Of a DNA stretch of 64,000 nt, positions 44,761 to 54,165 are shown piece by piece (position 1 is the first letter of the stretch; each line of letters begins with the position of its first letter). The notes beneath the pieces were generated by a model. It was not told the origin of the DNA. It worked only from the letters and a program-made list of their open reading frames with translations, and ran no database searches. The DNA lies in assembly GCF_007197735.1 (NCBI RefSeq), contig NZ_CP041637.1, forward strand, positions 1,054,001 through 1,118,000, given 5' to 3'. Made by a program: the position numbers and the translations under genes. Origin of the DNA: Formosa sediminum (lineage in GTDB: Bacteria; Bacteroidota; Bacteroidia; Flavobacteriales; Flavobacteriaceae).

Positions 44761-46623
44761 ATGGCGAAAAATGATGAAAAGGGAATAGTAACTGCTAGTG
44801 AAGTGGCAAGTGCTATCAATTTAAAAAAAATGGGCTTTCTAGGCACTTTTGTGGGCTGGAGTTTAATGAAGGTTTTAAAAATTTCTGCAATTAACGATTT
44901 CTATATAGAAAATAAGCATTTAAAAGACACTGCATTCTTAGATCGTATTTTAGATAGTTTTGATATTAAATTTGAAATTCCTGAAGAGGATTTAAAACGT
45001 TTACCTAAAACCGGAGCGTTTATTACAGTATCTAATCATCCGTTAGGTGGTATTGATGGGATTTTGTTGCTTAAGTTATTGTTAGAACAACGTGATGATT
45101 TTAAAATCATGGCAAATTTCTTACTAAATCGTATAGAGCCTATTAAGCCATACATTATGCCTGTAAATCCGTTTGAGGATAAAAAGGATATTAAATCTAG
45201 CGTTACAGGATTTAAAAATGCATTATTACATTTAAAAGAAGGACATCCTATTGGTTTGTTTCCAGCAGGAGAAGTTTCTACTTATCGCGAAGGGAAATTG
45301 GTGGTTGACAAGCCTTGGGAAGCTACAGCTTTAAAGTTGGTAAAACGCGCAGAAGTTCCGGTAGTCCCTATTTATTTTCATGCTAAAAATAGTAAGTTGT
45401 TTTACGAACTCTCTAAATTAAGCGATACTTTAAGAACAGCTAAACTTCCCTCAGAGGTTTTTACGCAAAAAAGACGAGTTATAAAAGTGCGTATAGGGAA
45501 ACCTATTCCGGTGGCCGACCAAAAAGAGTTTTCAACATTACCAGAATACAGTGAGTTTTTAAGACGTAAAACGTACATGTTAGCTAATGCGTTTGAAGAA
45601 AAATCTACAATTCTTAGAAGTTTAGCATCTACAATAAATTTAAAATCAACTAAAGCGCCTAAACGTATAGTTACGCCTGGAGATGCTATTTTAATGGAGG
45701 AAGAAGTTAAGCAATTACGAACGTTAGATTGTAGATTGTTGCAAAGTAAAAATTATGAAGTGTTTTTGGCTTCTTCTAAAGATATTCCAACAATTTTAAG
45801 GGAAATTGGTCGTTTACGCGAGATTACTTTTAGAGCCATTGGAGAAGGTACAAACGAGTCTATAGATTTGGATAAGTTTGATAATTACTATCACCATATG
45901 TTTCTTTGGGACGATGAGCAAAAAGTTATAGCAGGTGCTTATCGTATGGGATTAGGATCTGAAATATTTAAAAAATATGGAATTGATGGATTTTATCTTC
46001 AAGATTTATTCCGTTTTGAACCCGAATTACATAAAATGATGAGTGAGTCTATAGAAATGGGACGCGCTTTTATTATAAAAGAATTTCAGCAAAAGCCAAT
46101 GCCTCTTTTTTTATTATGGCGCGGTATAGTGCATACTACTTTGCGTTTCCCAGAACACAAGTATTTAATTGGAGGTGTTAGTATTAGTAATCAGTTTTCA
46201 AACTTTTCAAAATCGTTAATGATTGAGTTTATGAAATCTCATTATTACGATCCGTATGTAGCTCAATATGTACATCCTAAAAAAGAATTTAAAGTGAAGC
46301 TTAAAGATGCCGATAAAGACTTTGTTTTTGATGCGACAGAAGCCGATTTAAATAAATTTGATAAAATTATAGATGAGGTAGAGCCAGGAAACTTAAGATT
46401 ACCGGTATTACTTAAAAAATATATTAAACAAAATGCCCGATTAGTAGCCTTTAATGTCGATCCGTTATTTAATAATGCAGTAGATGGTTTAATGTATATA
46501 AAGATAGAAGATTTACCAGAAAGTACCGTGCGTCCTGTTATGGAAGAATTTCAGGAGGAGCTTGAACGTAAATTCTCTGCGAATGGAAATAGCGAACAAC
46601 AAAATTTTACCGAAAAGATTTAA
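44761..46623 (+). CDS. olsF: OlsF-like two-domain acyltransferase (aminolipid synthesis)
   Basis: A 620-residue protein with an N-terminal PlsC-like acyltransferase (about 75-270) and a C-terminal hemolysin-type GNAT N-acyltransferase (about 320-500, AGAYRMGLGSEIF, EMGRAFI). The same two-domain order occurs in OlsF, which makes ornithine lipids in Flavobacterium and Serratia, adding a hydroxy-fatty acyl to the amino group and a second acyl to the hydroxyl. The catalytic His and Asp of the first domain are His93 and Asp99 (HPLGGID), with five residues between them instead of the usual four. The amino acid headgroup (ornithine, glycine or other) cannot be told. Confidence 0.82.
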   Translation: MAKNDEKGIVTASEVASAINLKKMGFLGTFVGWSLMKVLKISAINDFYIENKHLKDTAFLDRILDSFDIKFEIPEEDLKRLPKTGAFITVSNHPLGGIDGILLLKLLLEQRDDFKIMANFLLNRIEPIKPYIMPVNPFEDKKDIKSSVTGFKNALLHLKEGHPIGLFPAGEVSTYREGKLVVDKPWEATALKLVKRAEVPVVPIYFHAKNSKLFYELSKLSDTLRTAKLPSEVFTQKRRVIKVRIGKPIPVADQKEFSTLPEYSEFLRRKTYMLANAFEEKSTILRSLASTINLKSTKAPKRIVTPGDAILMEEEVKQLRTLDCRLLQSKNYEVFLASSKDIPTILREIGRLREITFRAIGEGTNESIDLDKFDNYYHHMFLWDDEQKVIAGAYRMGLGSEIFKKYGIDGFYLQDLFRFEPELHKMMSESIEMGRAFIIKEFQQKPMPLFLLWRGIVHTTLRFPEHKYLIGGVSISNQFSNFSKSLMIEFMKSHYYDPYVAQYVHPKKEFKVKLKDADKDFVFDATEADLNKFDKIIDEVEPGNLRLPVLLKKYIKQNARLVAFNVDPLFNNAVDGLMYIKIEDLPESTVRPVMEEFQEELERKFSANGNSEQQNFTEKI

Positions 46624-46940
46624 ATTTCATAATAAGAATACCTGAAATACATTGAAGGCCTCTTTAACAAAATGGTTTTTTTTTGGTTAAAATCTTCTTA
46701 AGCTAGGGATTGGATTGCATCAAAAATCAAGTTGAAAAAGAACAGAATATTATATGTAATTAACTTGATTTGTAAATTGCTAATTCAGTAAGCATACTGT
46801 TTAAAATAGATTACATTTTTTAATCTTTATACATACAAATTTATAAACATTAAATTTTTAAAAGTATATTTAGTGCTTAGAATTAGCACCACTTTAGTAG
46901 TTAAATTCAATACTACAGCCAAATTAAAAATAAATTTAAT
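46624..46940. other. Non-coding 317-bp region between the acyltransferase and AsmA genes
   Basis: AT-rich, no gene seen. It contains a 10-bp perfect inverted repeat AAATCAAGTT (46724-46733) / AACTTGATTT (46762-46771) with a 28-bp spacer, and a TATATTTA sequence, one mismatch from the -7 consensus, about 75 bp before the AsmA ATG. Confidence 0.45.
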
Positions 46941-49619
46941 ATGAAAAAAACACTTAAAATAGTAGGGATTGTAATTGGATTACTAATTATTTTTTTAATT
47001 GCAGCCCCTTTCTTATTTGAAGGAAAAATACTTGAGATTGTAAAAAGTACTGTAAATAAAAATATAGATGCAGAATTCGATTTTGCAGACGCAGATATTA
47101 GTTTTATAAGAAACTTTCCAGAAGTTTCTGTTGCCGTAAACGACATGAGTATTGTAAACACCGGAACATTTGCAGGCGAAACCTTAGTTGCTGCTAAAGA
47201 AGCAAATGTTAGTGTGCCTTTTATGCAAATTTTTAATAGTGCAGACGAAGGTTATACTATAAACTCATTCAGTATAGATGGTGCGGTTGTTAACATTTTA
47301 ATAAACGAAGAAGGTCTAGTAAATTACGATATAGCTAAAAAAGATGGGACAGAAGTTCCTGTTAATACGTCTGAAACTCCAACCAGTAACGTGACTTTAT
47401 CTATTCAGAAATATGAAATTACAAATTCTCAAATTAAATATTACGACGAGCAAGGAAAAATGTATTTTCAATTAAACGATTTTAATCACTCTGGAACAGG
47501 AGACCTTTCTGCAGTAAAATCGGAACTCGATACTAAAACTAGCGGATTGATTTCTTTTGATATGGATGGTACCAATTATTTTAAAGAAACCCCCGTAACT
47601 TTAGATGCTAAATTGGGGGTAGATTTAGCGCAGAATATATATACATTTTTAGAGAACAAAGCTAAAGTTAACCAATTAGAATTGGTTTTTGATGGAAGTG
47701 TAAAATTGAACGATAACAGTCAGGATGTAGATATTACCTTTAAAACACCATCATCAGATTTTAAAAATTTCTTGGCTTTAATTCCAAAAGCCTATTCTAA
47801 AGAGATAGAAAATGTGAATACAACAGGTGATTTTATAGTGCAAGGTGTTTTAAATGGCACTGTAGATGAGACCCATATTCCTAAATTTAATATTGGTATC
47901 ACATCAAATAATGCATCGTTTAAATATCCAGATTTACCGCAATCGGTTTCCAATATTACTATAGACACTAAGATTGCTAACGACACTGGATTGTTAGAAA
48001 ATACCTATGTTAATATAAACGCTTTAACTTTTAAAATTGCACAAGATGTTTTTAGTGCTAATGCAACGATTAAAGATATAATGGGAAATCCGTTAGTGAA
48101 CGCCAACTTAAAAGGGCGCATTAATTTAGGTAACTTATCTCAGGCTTATCCTTTTTCTGTAGAACAACAATTAAAAGGAATTTTAGATGCCAATATAACT
48201 ACAGCTTTTGATATGAAAGCCATAGAAGACGGACGCTATCAAGATACTAAAAATAGCGGGTCGTTAGGTTTAAGCGGATTTGAATTTGATTCTGAAGACA
48301 TGACTAATCCCATTCAAATTTCTAAAGCTGGTTTAACGTTTAATACCCAAAATGTTACTTTAAATTCTTTTGAAGCTAAAACAGGGCAAACAGACCTTTC
48401 TGCTAAAGGAACTATAGATAATTTATTAGGTTATATGTTTAATGACCAAATATTAAAAGGAAGCTTTACATTAAACTCAAATACATTTGCAGTTAATGAT
48501 TTTATGACAGAAAGCGAAACTCCTGAACCTACTAAAACGTCAGAATCTACAAAAACAGCTACTCCTGAAGTAGCCACCACAGAATCTATTAAAATACCTG
48601 CATTTTTAGATGCGACAATTGTGGCTAAAGCGAATACATTGCTTTACGATAATTTGACATTAAAAGACGCTTCAGGGACGTTATTGGTTAAAGATGAAAT
48701 CGTAACATTAAAGGATTTTAAATCTAATATTTTTGGTGGTCAAATTGCTTTAAATGGCGCAGTCTCTACCAAAGCAGACATTCCAACTTTTGATGTGAAT
48801 TTGGGGATGAATAGTTTTAATATTGCTCAGTCTTTTAAAGGTCTAGAGATGTTGCAGGCATTAGCGCCAATTGCTCAAGCCTTTAAAGGAACGCTAAATT
48901 CTAATTTTGAAATAAAAGGAAATTTAAATAACGAATTTACGCCAAACCTAAGTACTTTGTCAGGTAATGCTTTAGCAGAATTACTTGTAAGTGATGTAGA
49001 TTCTAAGGATAGTAAAGTGTTAAGTACGCTTGTGGATCGTTTAGAATTCCTAAATTTTAATGAAGGCGAAACAAAAAAAATTAATACTACCTTAACGTTT
49101 AATGACGGACAAGTTCAGGTCAAGCCTTTTAATCTTAAATTTAAGGATATAGATGTTCAGGTTGCCGGAAGTCATGGTTTCGACCAGTCATTAAATTACA
49201 ATGCTACTTTTGATGTGCCTGCAAAATATTTAGGAACGGAAGCACAGAATTTATTATCAAAATTAAACGATCCTGATGCAGAAAACATTTCTGTGCCTGT
49301 AACCGCAAATATTGGCGGAAGCGTTGGTAGCCCATCTATTACTACAGATTTAAGTGCAACAGCTAAGACGCTAACAAATAAGTTGGTTACTATGCAAAAA
49401 GATAAGCTTTTAAATGAAGGTAGTAATAAGGTTAAAGATGCCTTAAATAGTTTTTTAAACTCTAATACAACTAAAGATTCTACAAAAACCACCACTACAA
49501 CTACTGCTAAGGCTAAAGCTAAAGACTCTGTAACTACAGATAACATTAAAAAAGCAGCAGATAATTTATTAAATGGATTGTTTGGAAGTAAAAAAGAGAG
49601 TAACGATTCTGGAAAGTAA
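46941..49619 (+). CDS. AsmA family envelope protein
   Basis: An 892-residue protein with an N-terminal membrane anchor (about residues 5-27) and a long periplasmic part. It starts with the AsmA-type pattern IRNFPEVSVAVNDMSIVNTG (about residue 60) and ends with a second conserved block (PFNLKFKDIDVQVAGSHGFDQ, about 720-745) followed by a Thr/Lys/Ala-rich tail. AsmA-like proteins form long beta grooves thought to move phospholipids between membranes. A low-complexity Thr/Glu linker near 530-555 divides the protein. Single gene with its own terminator. Confidence 0.9.
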   Translation: MKKTLKIVGIVIGLLIIFLIAAPFLFEGKILEIVKSTVNKNIDAEFDFADADISFIRNFPEVSVAVNDMSIVNTGTFAGETLVAAKEANVSVPFMQIFNSADEGYTINSFSIDGAVVNILINEEGLVNYDIAKKDGTEVPVNTSETPTSNVTLSIQKYEITNSQIKYYDEQGKMYFQLNDFNHSGTGDLSAVKSELDTKTSGLISFDMDGTNYFKETPVTLDAKLGVDLAQNIYTFLENKAKVNQLELVFDGSVKLNDNSQDVDITFKTPSSDFKNFLALIPKAYSKEIENVNTTGDFIVQGVLNGTVDETHIPKFNIGITSNNASFKYPDLPQSVSNITIDTKIANDTGLLENTYVNINALTFKIAQDVFSANATIKDIMGNPLVNANLKGRINLGNLSQAYPFSVEQQLKGILDANITTAFDMKAIEDGRYQDTKNSGSLGLSGFEFDSEDMTNPIQISKAGLTFNTQNVTLNSFEAKTGQTDLSAKGTIDNLLGYMFNDQILKGSFTLNSNTFAVNDFMTESETPEPTKTSESTKTATPEVATTESIKIPAFLDATIVAKANTLLYDNLTLKDASGTLLVKDEIVTLKDFKSNIFGGQIALNGAVSTKADIPTFDVNLGMNSFNIAQSFKGLEMLQALAPIAQAFKGTLNSNFEIKGNLNNEFTPNLSTLSGNALAELLVSDVDSKDSKVLSTLVDRLEFLNFNEGETKKINTTLTFNDGQVQVKPFNLKFKDIDVQVAGSHGFDQSLNYNATFDVPAKYLGTEAQNLLSKLNDPDAENISVPVTANIGGSVGSPSITTDLSATAKTLTNKLVTMQKDKLLNEGSNKVKDALNSFLNSNTTKDSTKTTTTTTAKAKAKDSVTTDNIKKAADNLLNGLFGSKKESNDSGK

Positions 49620-49649
49620 TTGGTTATAAAAAAATACTACTAAATATAA

Positions 49650-49684
49650 AAAAGCTGAGGATTTTAAACCTTCAGCTTTTTTAT
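49650..49684 (+). terminator. Terminator after the AsmA gene
   Basis: Stem AGCTGA-GG with CCTTCAGCT (one bulge), A-rich before and T-rich after. Confidence 0.78.
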
Positions 49685-49710
49685 ATTTATATCAAGAATA
49701 TTTACCAAGC

Positions 49711-49910
49711 TCATATTTCATAATACAAGTGTAAAAGTGAAATAAAGAATCCCATAACAGGAATAAAAAATAGTAAGCTTATTAGAAAAAATAATTATGG
49801 TATTAAGTAAAACCAGCCTAATGCTGTTTTAGTTTTTTTGATTTAAGTAAAAGGCAATTATCCATTCCAAAAAGCGTAGGTGAGAAATTATAGACACTAT
49901 TTTTCTTTTT
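49711..49910 (-). pseudogene. Possible decayed membrane protein gene
   Basis: On the minus strand one frame reads KTALGWFYLIP, stop (49797-49795), LFFLISLLFFIPVMGFF, ISLLHLYYEI, stop at 49713-49711: a good membrane hairpin broken by one in-frame stop. A plausible continuation (FSPTLFGMDNCLLLKSKK) lies upstream in another frame, joined over an A-rich run. This looks like a small membrane protein lost by a frameshift and a stop, but AT-rich sequence often looks hydrophobic by chance. Confidence 0.28.
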
Positions 49911-49981
49911 TGTAAATTTATTGAATTTTCTTAATATAATTCGTAAACTTGGAAGCCTCTCTCTTTTAATAAGAGCTATAG

Positions 49982-50434
49982 TTATCTTAAAGTGTTTTTA
50001 TAGGCTTCAATCCATTGTTCTGGGGTCATTTTGCTCACTAATTCTCCAATAAGTGCGTACGGTATATCGTCTGTTTTTTTAAATCGGATACAAATTCTTC
50101 CCATATCTAGTTTGTATTTGGAGTGTTTAGCATATTGGGCTGTAAACCAATTTAATAATGGTTCGTTAGCATAAATCCCGTAATGATATAATGCAATGTG
50201 ATTTTTTTGCGAGGCAATATTAATAAATGGTAATGGTAAATTGGGATTGGTATGGTAGCCTCTCGGGTAGGTTTTATGAGGTACTACATAGCCTATCATG
50301 CCATAACTCATGGTTTCTTGAAAGCCTGTTGGTAAATGGTCTAATATAACCTGTCTTAATTTTGAAATGGGAGTTTTGCGTTTCTCTGGAAGATTCTTTA
50401 TGTAATTTTCTGGAGTTTCGGCTTTATTTATCAT
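49982..50434 (-). CDS. DUF1801 domain protein (YdhG-like)
   Basis: A 150-residue protein with a DUF1801 domain: TPISKLRQVILDHLPTGFQETMSYGMIGYVV at the start, then FINIASQKNHIALYHYGIYA and KLDMGRICIRFKKTDDIP. This domain occurs in the frataxin-like proteins YdhG and Fra of Bacillus, which deliver iron; most members are uncharacterised. It is 26 bp after the hydroxyacid dehydrogenase gene on the same strand. Confidence 0.87.
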   Translation of the reverse strand: MINKAETPENYIKNLPEKRKTPISKLRQVILDHLPTGFQETMSYGMIGYVVPHKTYPRGYHTNPNLPLPFINIASQKNHIALYHYGIYANEPLLNWFTAQYAKHSKYKLDMGRICIRFKKTDDIPYALIGELVSKMTPEQWIEAYKNTLR

Positions 50435-50460
50435 TAAGCTATTGTTAAGTTAGCTTAAAG

Positions 50461-51399
50461 TTACATAAATTTTTCTTTAATTTTATCTACTATGGTTTGG
50501 GCCAGCTTTTCTTTACTCTCTATTGTCCATCCTGCCACGTGTGGTGTAAGTATAACATTTTCTGCCTGAATGAGATATTGAAAGGCTTCAGGCATATTAT
50601 CTGCTGTAAATAAGTTTTCGAATGACGCTTTTTCATATTCTAAAACATCTAATCCTGCGCCTAAAATGTGTTTAGATTTTAAGGCCGAAACCAAATCTTT
50701 CGTTACCACACTTTTTCCTCTAGCAGTATTTAAAAACCAAAAGGGTTTTTTAAAGTTGTTAATAAAGTTGGCATTAATCATGTTTAGGGTTAATGGTGTT
50801 TGTGGGGTGTGTAAGCTTACTACATCGACTTCATTTTGAAATGTTTTTAGGTCTACTTGTTTAGCGTTTTGGTTGCCAACACCCGGTTTAATATCGTAAC
50901 ACAAGACATTAACATCAAACCCGCGTAATTTTTTAGAGAAGGCATTTCCCATATTCCCATATCCAATAATACCAACAGTTTTTCCATCGAGTTCTAGTCC
51001 GCGATTAGCCTCGCGTAGCCATTGTCCTTGACGAACTTCGCGGTCTGCTTTATTTAGTTTATTAAATAGCGATAGGAGCATACCTAAGGTGTGTTCGCCC
51101 ACTGCATTTCTGTTTCCTTCGGGCGCAGAGATAAGGTCTATTCCTTTTTCTTGGGCATAATCGCAATCTATATTTTCTAAGCCGGCACCTACACGGCCAA
51201 TAAATTTTAGGCGGGTTGCTGCGTCTAGAAATTTTTTGTCTATGGTGAATCTACTTCTAATTATAATGCCATCATACGTGCTGATTTTTGCTTCAATATC
51301 TTCTTTTGTTGAAGTGAAATCGTCGTGATTTGTAAAGCCTAAATCTGTTAATTGTTGTTTTAAAAGTGGGTGATTGCTATCGAGATGAAGAATGATCAT
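50461..51399 (-). CDS. 2-hydroxyacid dehydrogenase, phosphoglycerate dehydrogenase-like
   Basis: A 312-residue NAD-dependent dehydrogenase with the nucleotide site VGIIGYGNMGNAFSKKL (about 145-161), catalytic Arg in NTARGKSVV, Glu in GLDVLEYEKASF and the His of ILTPHVAGWTIESK. N-terminal substrate domain as in SerA-type enzymes, without a C-terminal ACT domain. Might make phosphohydroxypyruvate for serine, or act on another 2-hydroxyacid. It lies in the minus-strand run with mgtE and rsmA. Confidence 0.87.
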   Translation of the reverse strand: MIILHLDSNHPLLKQQLTDLGFTNHDDFTSTKEDIEAKISTYDGIIIRSRFTIDKKFLDAATRLKFIGRVGAGLENIDCDYAQEKGIDLISAPEGNRNAVGEHTLGMLLSLFNKLNKADREVRQGQWLREANRGLELDGKTVGIIGYGNMGNAFSKKLRGFDVNVLCYDIKPGVGNQNAKQVDLKTFQNEVDVVSLHTPQTPLTLNMINANFINNFKKPFWFLNTARGKSVVTKDLVSALKSKHILGAGLDVLEYEKASFENLFTADNMPEAFQYLIQAENVILTPHVAGWTIESKEKLAQTIVDKIKEKFM

Positions 51400-51530
51400 G
51401 TTACTGAAATATTAGAGTTTAAATTTACAAAGTTTTGCGTTACCGATTGAGCGATTTATTTACCCTCATTTTAAGGGTTGTTAAACTTAAAAAAGCGCAT
51501 TGGGAATGCCTGACTCTTGGGATGGCCAAA

Positions 51531-52904
51531 TTAAAATCCGAGCATGGCTTTGGCGATAACAAAGTAAATTAAAATGCCAAAAACGTCGTTACTTGTGGTT
51601 ATAAATGGTCCGGTTGCTACGGCTGGATCTATGCCACGTTTATCTAAAATTATAGGTATAAACGTGCCTATAAGTGCTGCCATTACAATTACTGCTATAA
51701 GTGCTAAACCTATGGTTATAGATACTTTGTATGGTGTGCCAAAGGCAAAATGTGTCACGCATAAGGCTATAAGAGCAATGGCTAAACCATTTACTAAACC
51801 GAGTGTAAATTCTTTAAAAAGTTGACGGAATAGGTTGCTATCCATAGTGTTATTAGCTAAACCTTGTACAACTATGGCAGACGATTGTACACCTACGTTT
51901 CCAGCGGTAGCTTGTATAAGTGGTACGAAACTTAGCAGAATAATATAATCGCCCATGGCGCCGCTAAAACTGTTTATAATGCTGGCTGCACCAAGGCCAC
52001 CAAACATACCAATGAGTAGCCAAGGTAAGCGTGCTATGGTAAGTTTCCAAATGCTATCGTCGGCTTCGACATCTCGGGTAATACCGGCAGCAAGTTGATA
52101 ATCTTTTTCGGCTTCTTCTCGAATTACATCTACAATATCATCAATGGTAATGCGGCCTAAAAGAATGTGGTTTTTATCGACTACAGGAATGGCTTCCAAG
52201 TCGTATTTTTGCATAATATTTGCTACTTCTTCAACATCTTCACTATCGTAAACATAATCTACTTTTGGAATGTAAACTTCTGAAATATGAGCTCTAGGTG
52301 ATGCTATTAATAAGTCTTTTAATGATAAACGACCAATGAGTTTTTGGTTGTCGTCTACCACATAAATGGAATGTACTCGGGTTACCTCTTCGGCCTGTGC
52401 ACGCATTTCTTTAACACATCGGGTAACGGTCCAGTTTTCGTTAACTTTTACAAGTTCTTTTGCCATTAGACTCCCCGCAATATTATCGTCGTAACGTAAT
52501 AAATCTTTAATATGTTGGGCGTGCTCTTGGTCTTCAATATGGTTTATTACGAGAAGTTGACGGTCGTCTGATAATTCAGAAATCATATCTACCGCATCAT
52601 CGGTATCTAATTCGCCGATTTCTTCTGCAATTTCTTTTGCCGATAGGGTGTCTAGAATTTTTTCACGAGTATCCTCGTCTAATTCCATTAAGACTTCAGA
52701 GGTCTTTTCACTATCTAGAAGTTTAATAACATAAGTAGCGTTATTAATGTCTGTTTCTTCTAGAATTTCGGCAATATCAGCGTGGTGGTAATCATTTAAT
52801 AGGTCTAAGATGTTTGCATCATCTTTAGACTCAATTAATTGTTCCACATTTTCAATAAGCTCGTCACTTATTTTAAACTGAATATTGTCGTCATGTTCTT
52901 CCAC
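51531..52904 (-). CDS. mgtE: Magnesium transporter MgtE
   Basis: A 457-residue Mg2+ channel: MgtE N-terminal superhelical domain (about 20-130, acidic), CBS pair (about 145-270) and five C-terminal membrane helices (about 290-455, PLIQATAGNVGVQSSAIVVQGLA, which contains the Mg-selective pore). Cytosolic Mg2+ gates it through the CBS/N domains. The start is a GTG that shares its first G with the TAG stop of rsmA (TAGTG), so translation is coupled. Confidence 0.94.
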   Translation of the reverse strand: MEEHDDNIQFKISDELIENVEQLIESKDDANILDLLNDYHHADIAEILEETDINNATYVIKLLDSEKTSEVLMELDEDTREKILDTLSAKEIAEEIGELDTDDAVDMISELSDDRQLLVINHIEDQEHAQHIKDLLRYDDNIAGSLMAKELVKVNENWTVTRCVKEMRAQAEEVTRVHSIYVVDDNQKLIGRLSLKDLLIASPRAHISEVYIPKVDYVYDSEDVEEVANIMQKYDLEAIPVVDKNHILLGRITIDDIVDVIREEAEKDYQLAAGITRDVEADDSIWKLTIARLPWLLIGMFGGLGAASIINSFSGAMGDYIILLSFVPLIQATAGNVGVQSSAIVVQGLANNTMDSNLFRQLFKEFTLGLVNGLAIALIALCVTHFAFGTPYKVSITIGLALIAVIVMAALIGTFIPIILDKRGIDPAVATGPFITTSNDVFGILIYFVIAKAMLGF

Positions 52905-53689
52905 TATTCTTGCGTATTTAAATCGTCTTCTATGCGTTTAGTTAGCGCTATAAATTGTGCTACCGAAAGTTGTTCCGGACGTTGTCCAAAGATACTATCT
53001 TCTCTTAAACTATCAGATAAATTAAATGTTTTTAAACTGTTACGAAGTGTTTTTCTGCGTTGCTGAAATGCAGCTTTTACGACTTTAAAGAGTAGTGCTT
53101 CATTACAATCTAAAGTGTAATTTTCTTTACGTGTTAAACGTAATACTCCAGAGTCTACTTTTGGTGGCGGATTAAACACATTTGGAGGTACTGTAAACAA
53201 GTACTCTGCATTGTAAAATGCTTGTGTTAATACCGATAAAATACCATATGTTTTACTGCCTTCTTTCTCGCAAATACGCTGTGCCACTTCTTTTTGAAAC
53301 ATTCCTGAAAATTCAGGAATTTGGTCTCGCATTTCTAAGGTTTTAAATACGATTTGTGTAGAGATATTATAAGGATAATTACCAATAATAGCAAACGATT
53401 CGCCTTTAAAAACCTCATTAATATCGTATTTCAAGAAATCTTTTTCTATAACGCGATCTGCTAGATTTAAATAATTAGATTTTAAATACGCTACAGATTC
53501 AGAATCGATTTCAATTACAAATGTTTTGGTTGGTTTATTAAGCAAATATTTGGTTAACACCCCCATTCCAGGACCAATTTCTAGTACATTTTTATAGCCT
53601 TCAAAAGACAGTGTATTTGCAATGTTTTCTGCAATAGATTCGTCGTTAAGGAAATGTTGTCCTAAATGTTTTTTTGCTTTTACCGTCAT
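52904..53689 (-). CDS. rsmA: 16S rRNA dimethyltransferase (KsgA)
   Basis: A 261-residue SAM-dependent enzyme that dimethylates two adjacent adenines near the 3' end of 16S rRNA during 30S maturation. Motifs: [11 protein letters not shown] at the start, [16 protein letters not shown] for SAM, and IGNYPYNIS for the target adenine. Overlaps mgtE by 1 nt. Its C-terminal helical domain is complete (ending in [11 protein letters not shown]). Confidence 0.96.
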   Translation of the reverse strand: MTVKAKKHLGQHFLNDESIAENIANTLSFEGYKNVLEIGPGMGVLTKYLLNKPTKTFVIEIDSESVAYLKSNYLNLADRVIEKDFLKYDINEVFKGESFAIIGNYPYNISTQIVFKTLEMRDQIPEFSGMFQKEVAQRICEKEGSKTYGILSVLTQAFYNAEYLFTVPPNVFNPPPKVDSGVLRLTRKENYTLDCNEALLFKVVKAAFQQRRKTLRNSLKTFNLSDSLREDSIFGQRPEQLSVAQFIALTKRIEDDLNTQE

Positions 53690-53694
53690 TTAAA

Positions 53695-54021
53695 TTAATG
53701 TTTTGTTACGCTGTAAACATCTATAACTTCTAGTTCTGTTCTGAAAGATAATACGTTTTCTCCAAATTTTTGTACTGTTTCTTGACGAAGTGATTCTGCA
53801 AATTGGGTGTAATAAGTTTCTAAATCTTCGCGTGATTTAGCGCGATATTGTACAGAATATGTTTTGCCTCCCATCTCTTCATCTACAAGTACGCGGGTAA
53901 GCTTGGCTTCATAAAACATGCCTACCGAAAGTACTTGTGGAATATGTACTTGTTTCATCCAAGCGATCCAGGTATCGTGCACGGCATCACTTACATTAGA
54001 AGTTACATTATAGATATACAT
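53695..54021 (-). CDS. DUF4286 family protein
   Basis: A 108-residue protein starting at ATG 54021 (MYIYNVTSNVSDAVHDTWIA) with a ferredoxin-like alpha/beta pattern including LSVGMFYEAKLTRVL and KTYSVQYRAKSREDLETYY. This is the usual extent of the DUF4286 family, whose function is unknown. The frame remains open another 40 codons upstream, but those codons encode the tail of a decayed acetyltransferase and are not part of this protein. It sits directly before rsmA. Confidence 0.85.
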   Translation of the reverse strand: MYIYNVTSNVSDAVHDTWIAWMKQVHIPQVLSVGMFYEAKLTRVLVDEEMGGKTYSVQYRAKSREDLETYYTQFAESLRQETVQKFGENVLSFRTELEVIDVYSVTKH

Positions 54022-54029
54022 AGTAATTG

Positions 54030-54147
54030 AATTTTTTGCAAATAACAGCAACTCATCGCCACGAACAAAATGAATTCTTGTTTTTTGGTAAGTTAGCTTT
54101 ATTTTTTCAAGTAATTTAACGCAATCACTTTTAGTTACCAAAATAGC
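54030..54147 (-). pseudogene. Remnant of a duplicated acetyltransferase tail
   Basis: The frame upstream of the DUF4286 start reads AILVTKSDCVKLLEKIKLTY then QKTRIHFVRGDELLLFAKN. It aligns with the C-terminus of the intact acetyltransferase just upstream: AIVAPDNPNSIKLLEKLGLT then YQKKVTPFNDEKELLLLS. The shared core is KLLEK--LTYQK and ELLLF/ELLLL, with about half the residues identical. Everything before AI is missing. A tandem copy of the acetyltransferase must once have been here and has been deleted except for its end. Confidence 0.7.
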
Positions 54148-54165
54148 ATGACCTCAAAATACGTA

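Noticed and set aside
46641-46730. Poly-T stretch after the acyltransferase gene as terminator
   Set aside because: TTTAAC...GGTTAAA around the T9 run is a weak stem with the T run in the loop, not after the stem.
49196-49546. Minus-strand frame of 116 codons
   Set aside because: It is antisense to the AsmA gene and has a Val/Leu-rich composition produced by the Thr/Lys-rich tail of AsmA.
49720-49735. TACAAGTGTA match to the 20-bp direct-repeat element
   Set aside because: Only 10 bases match, the second GTGTA half-site is missing and there is no promoter context.
51441-51495. Possible terminator between mgtE and the hydroxyacid dehydrogenase gene (ACCCT/AGGGT)
   Set aside because: The stem is only 5 bp and lacks a clear T run, so read-through from mgtE to the dehydrogenase is as likely.
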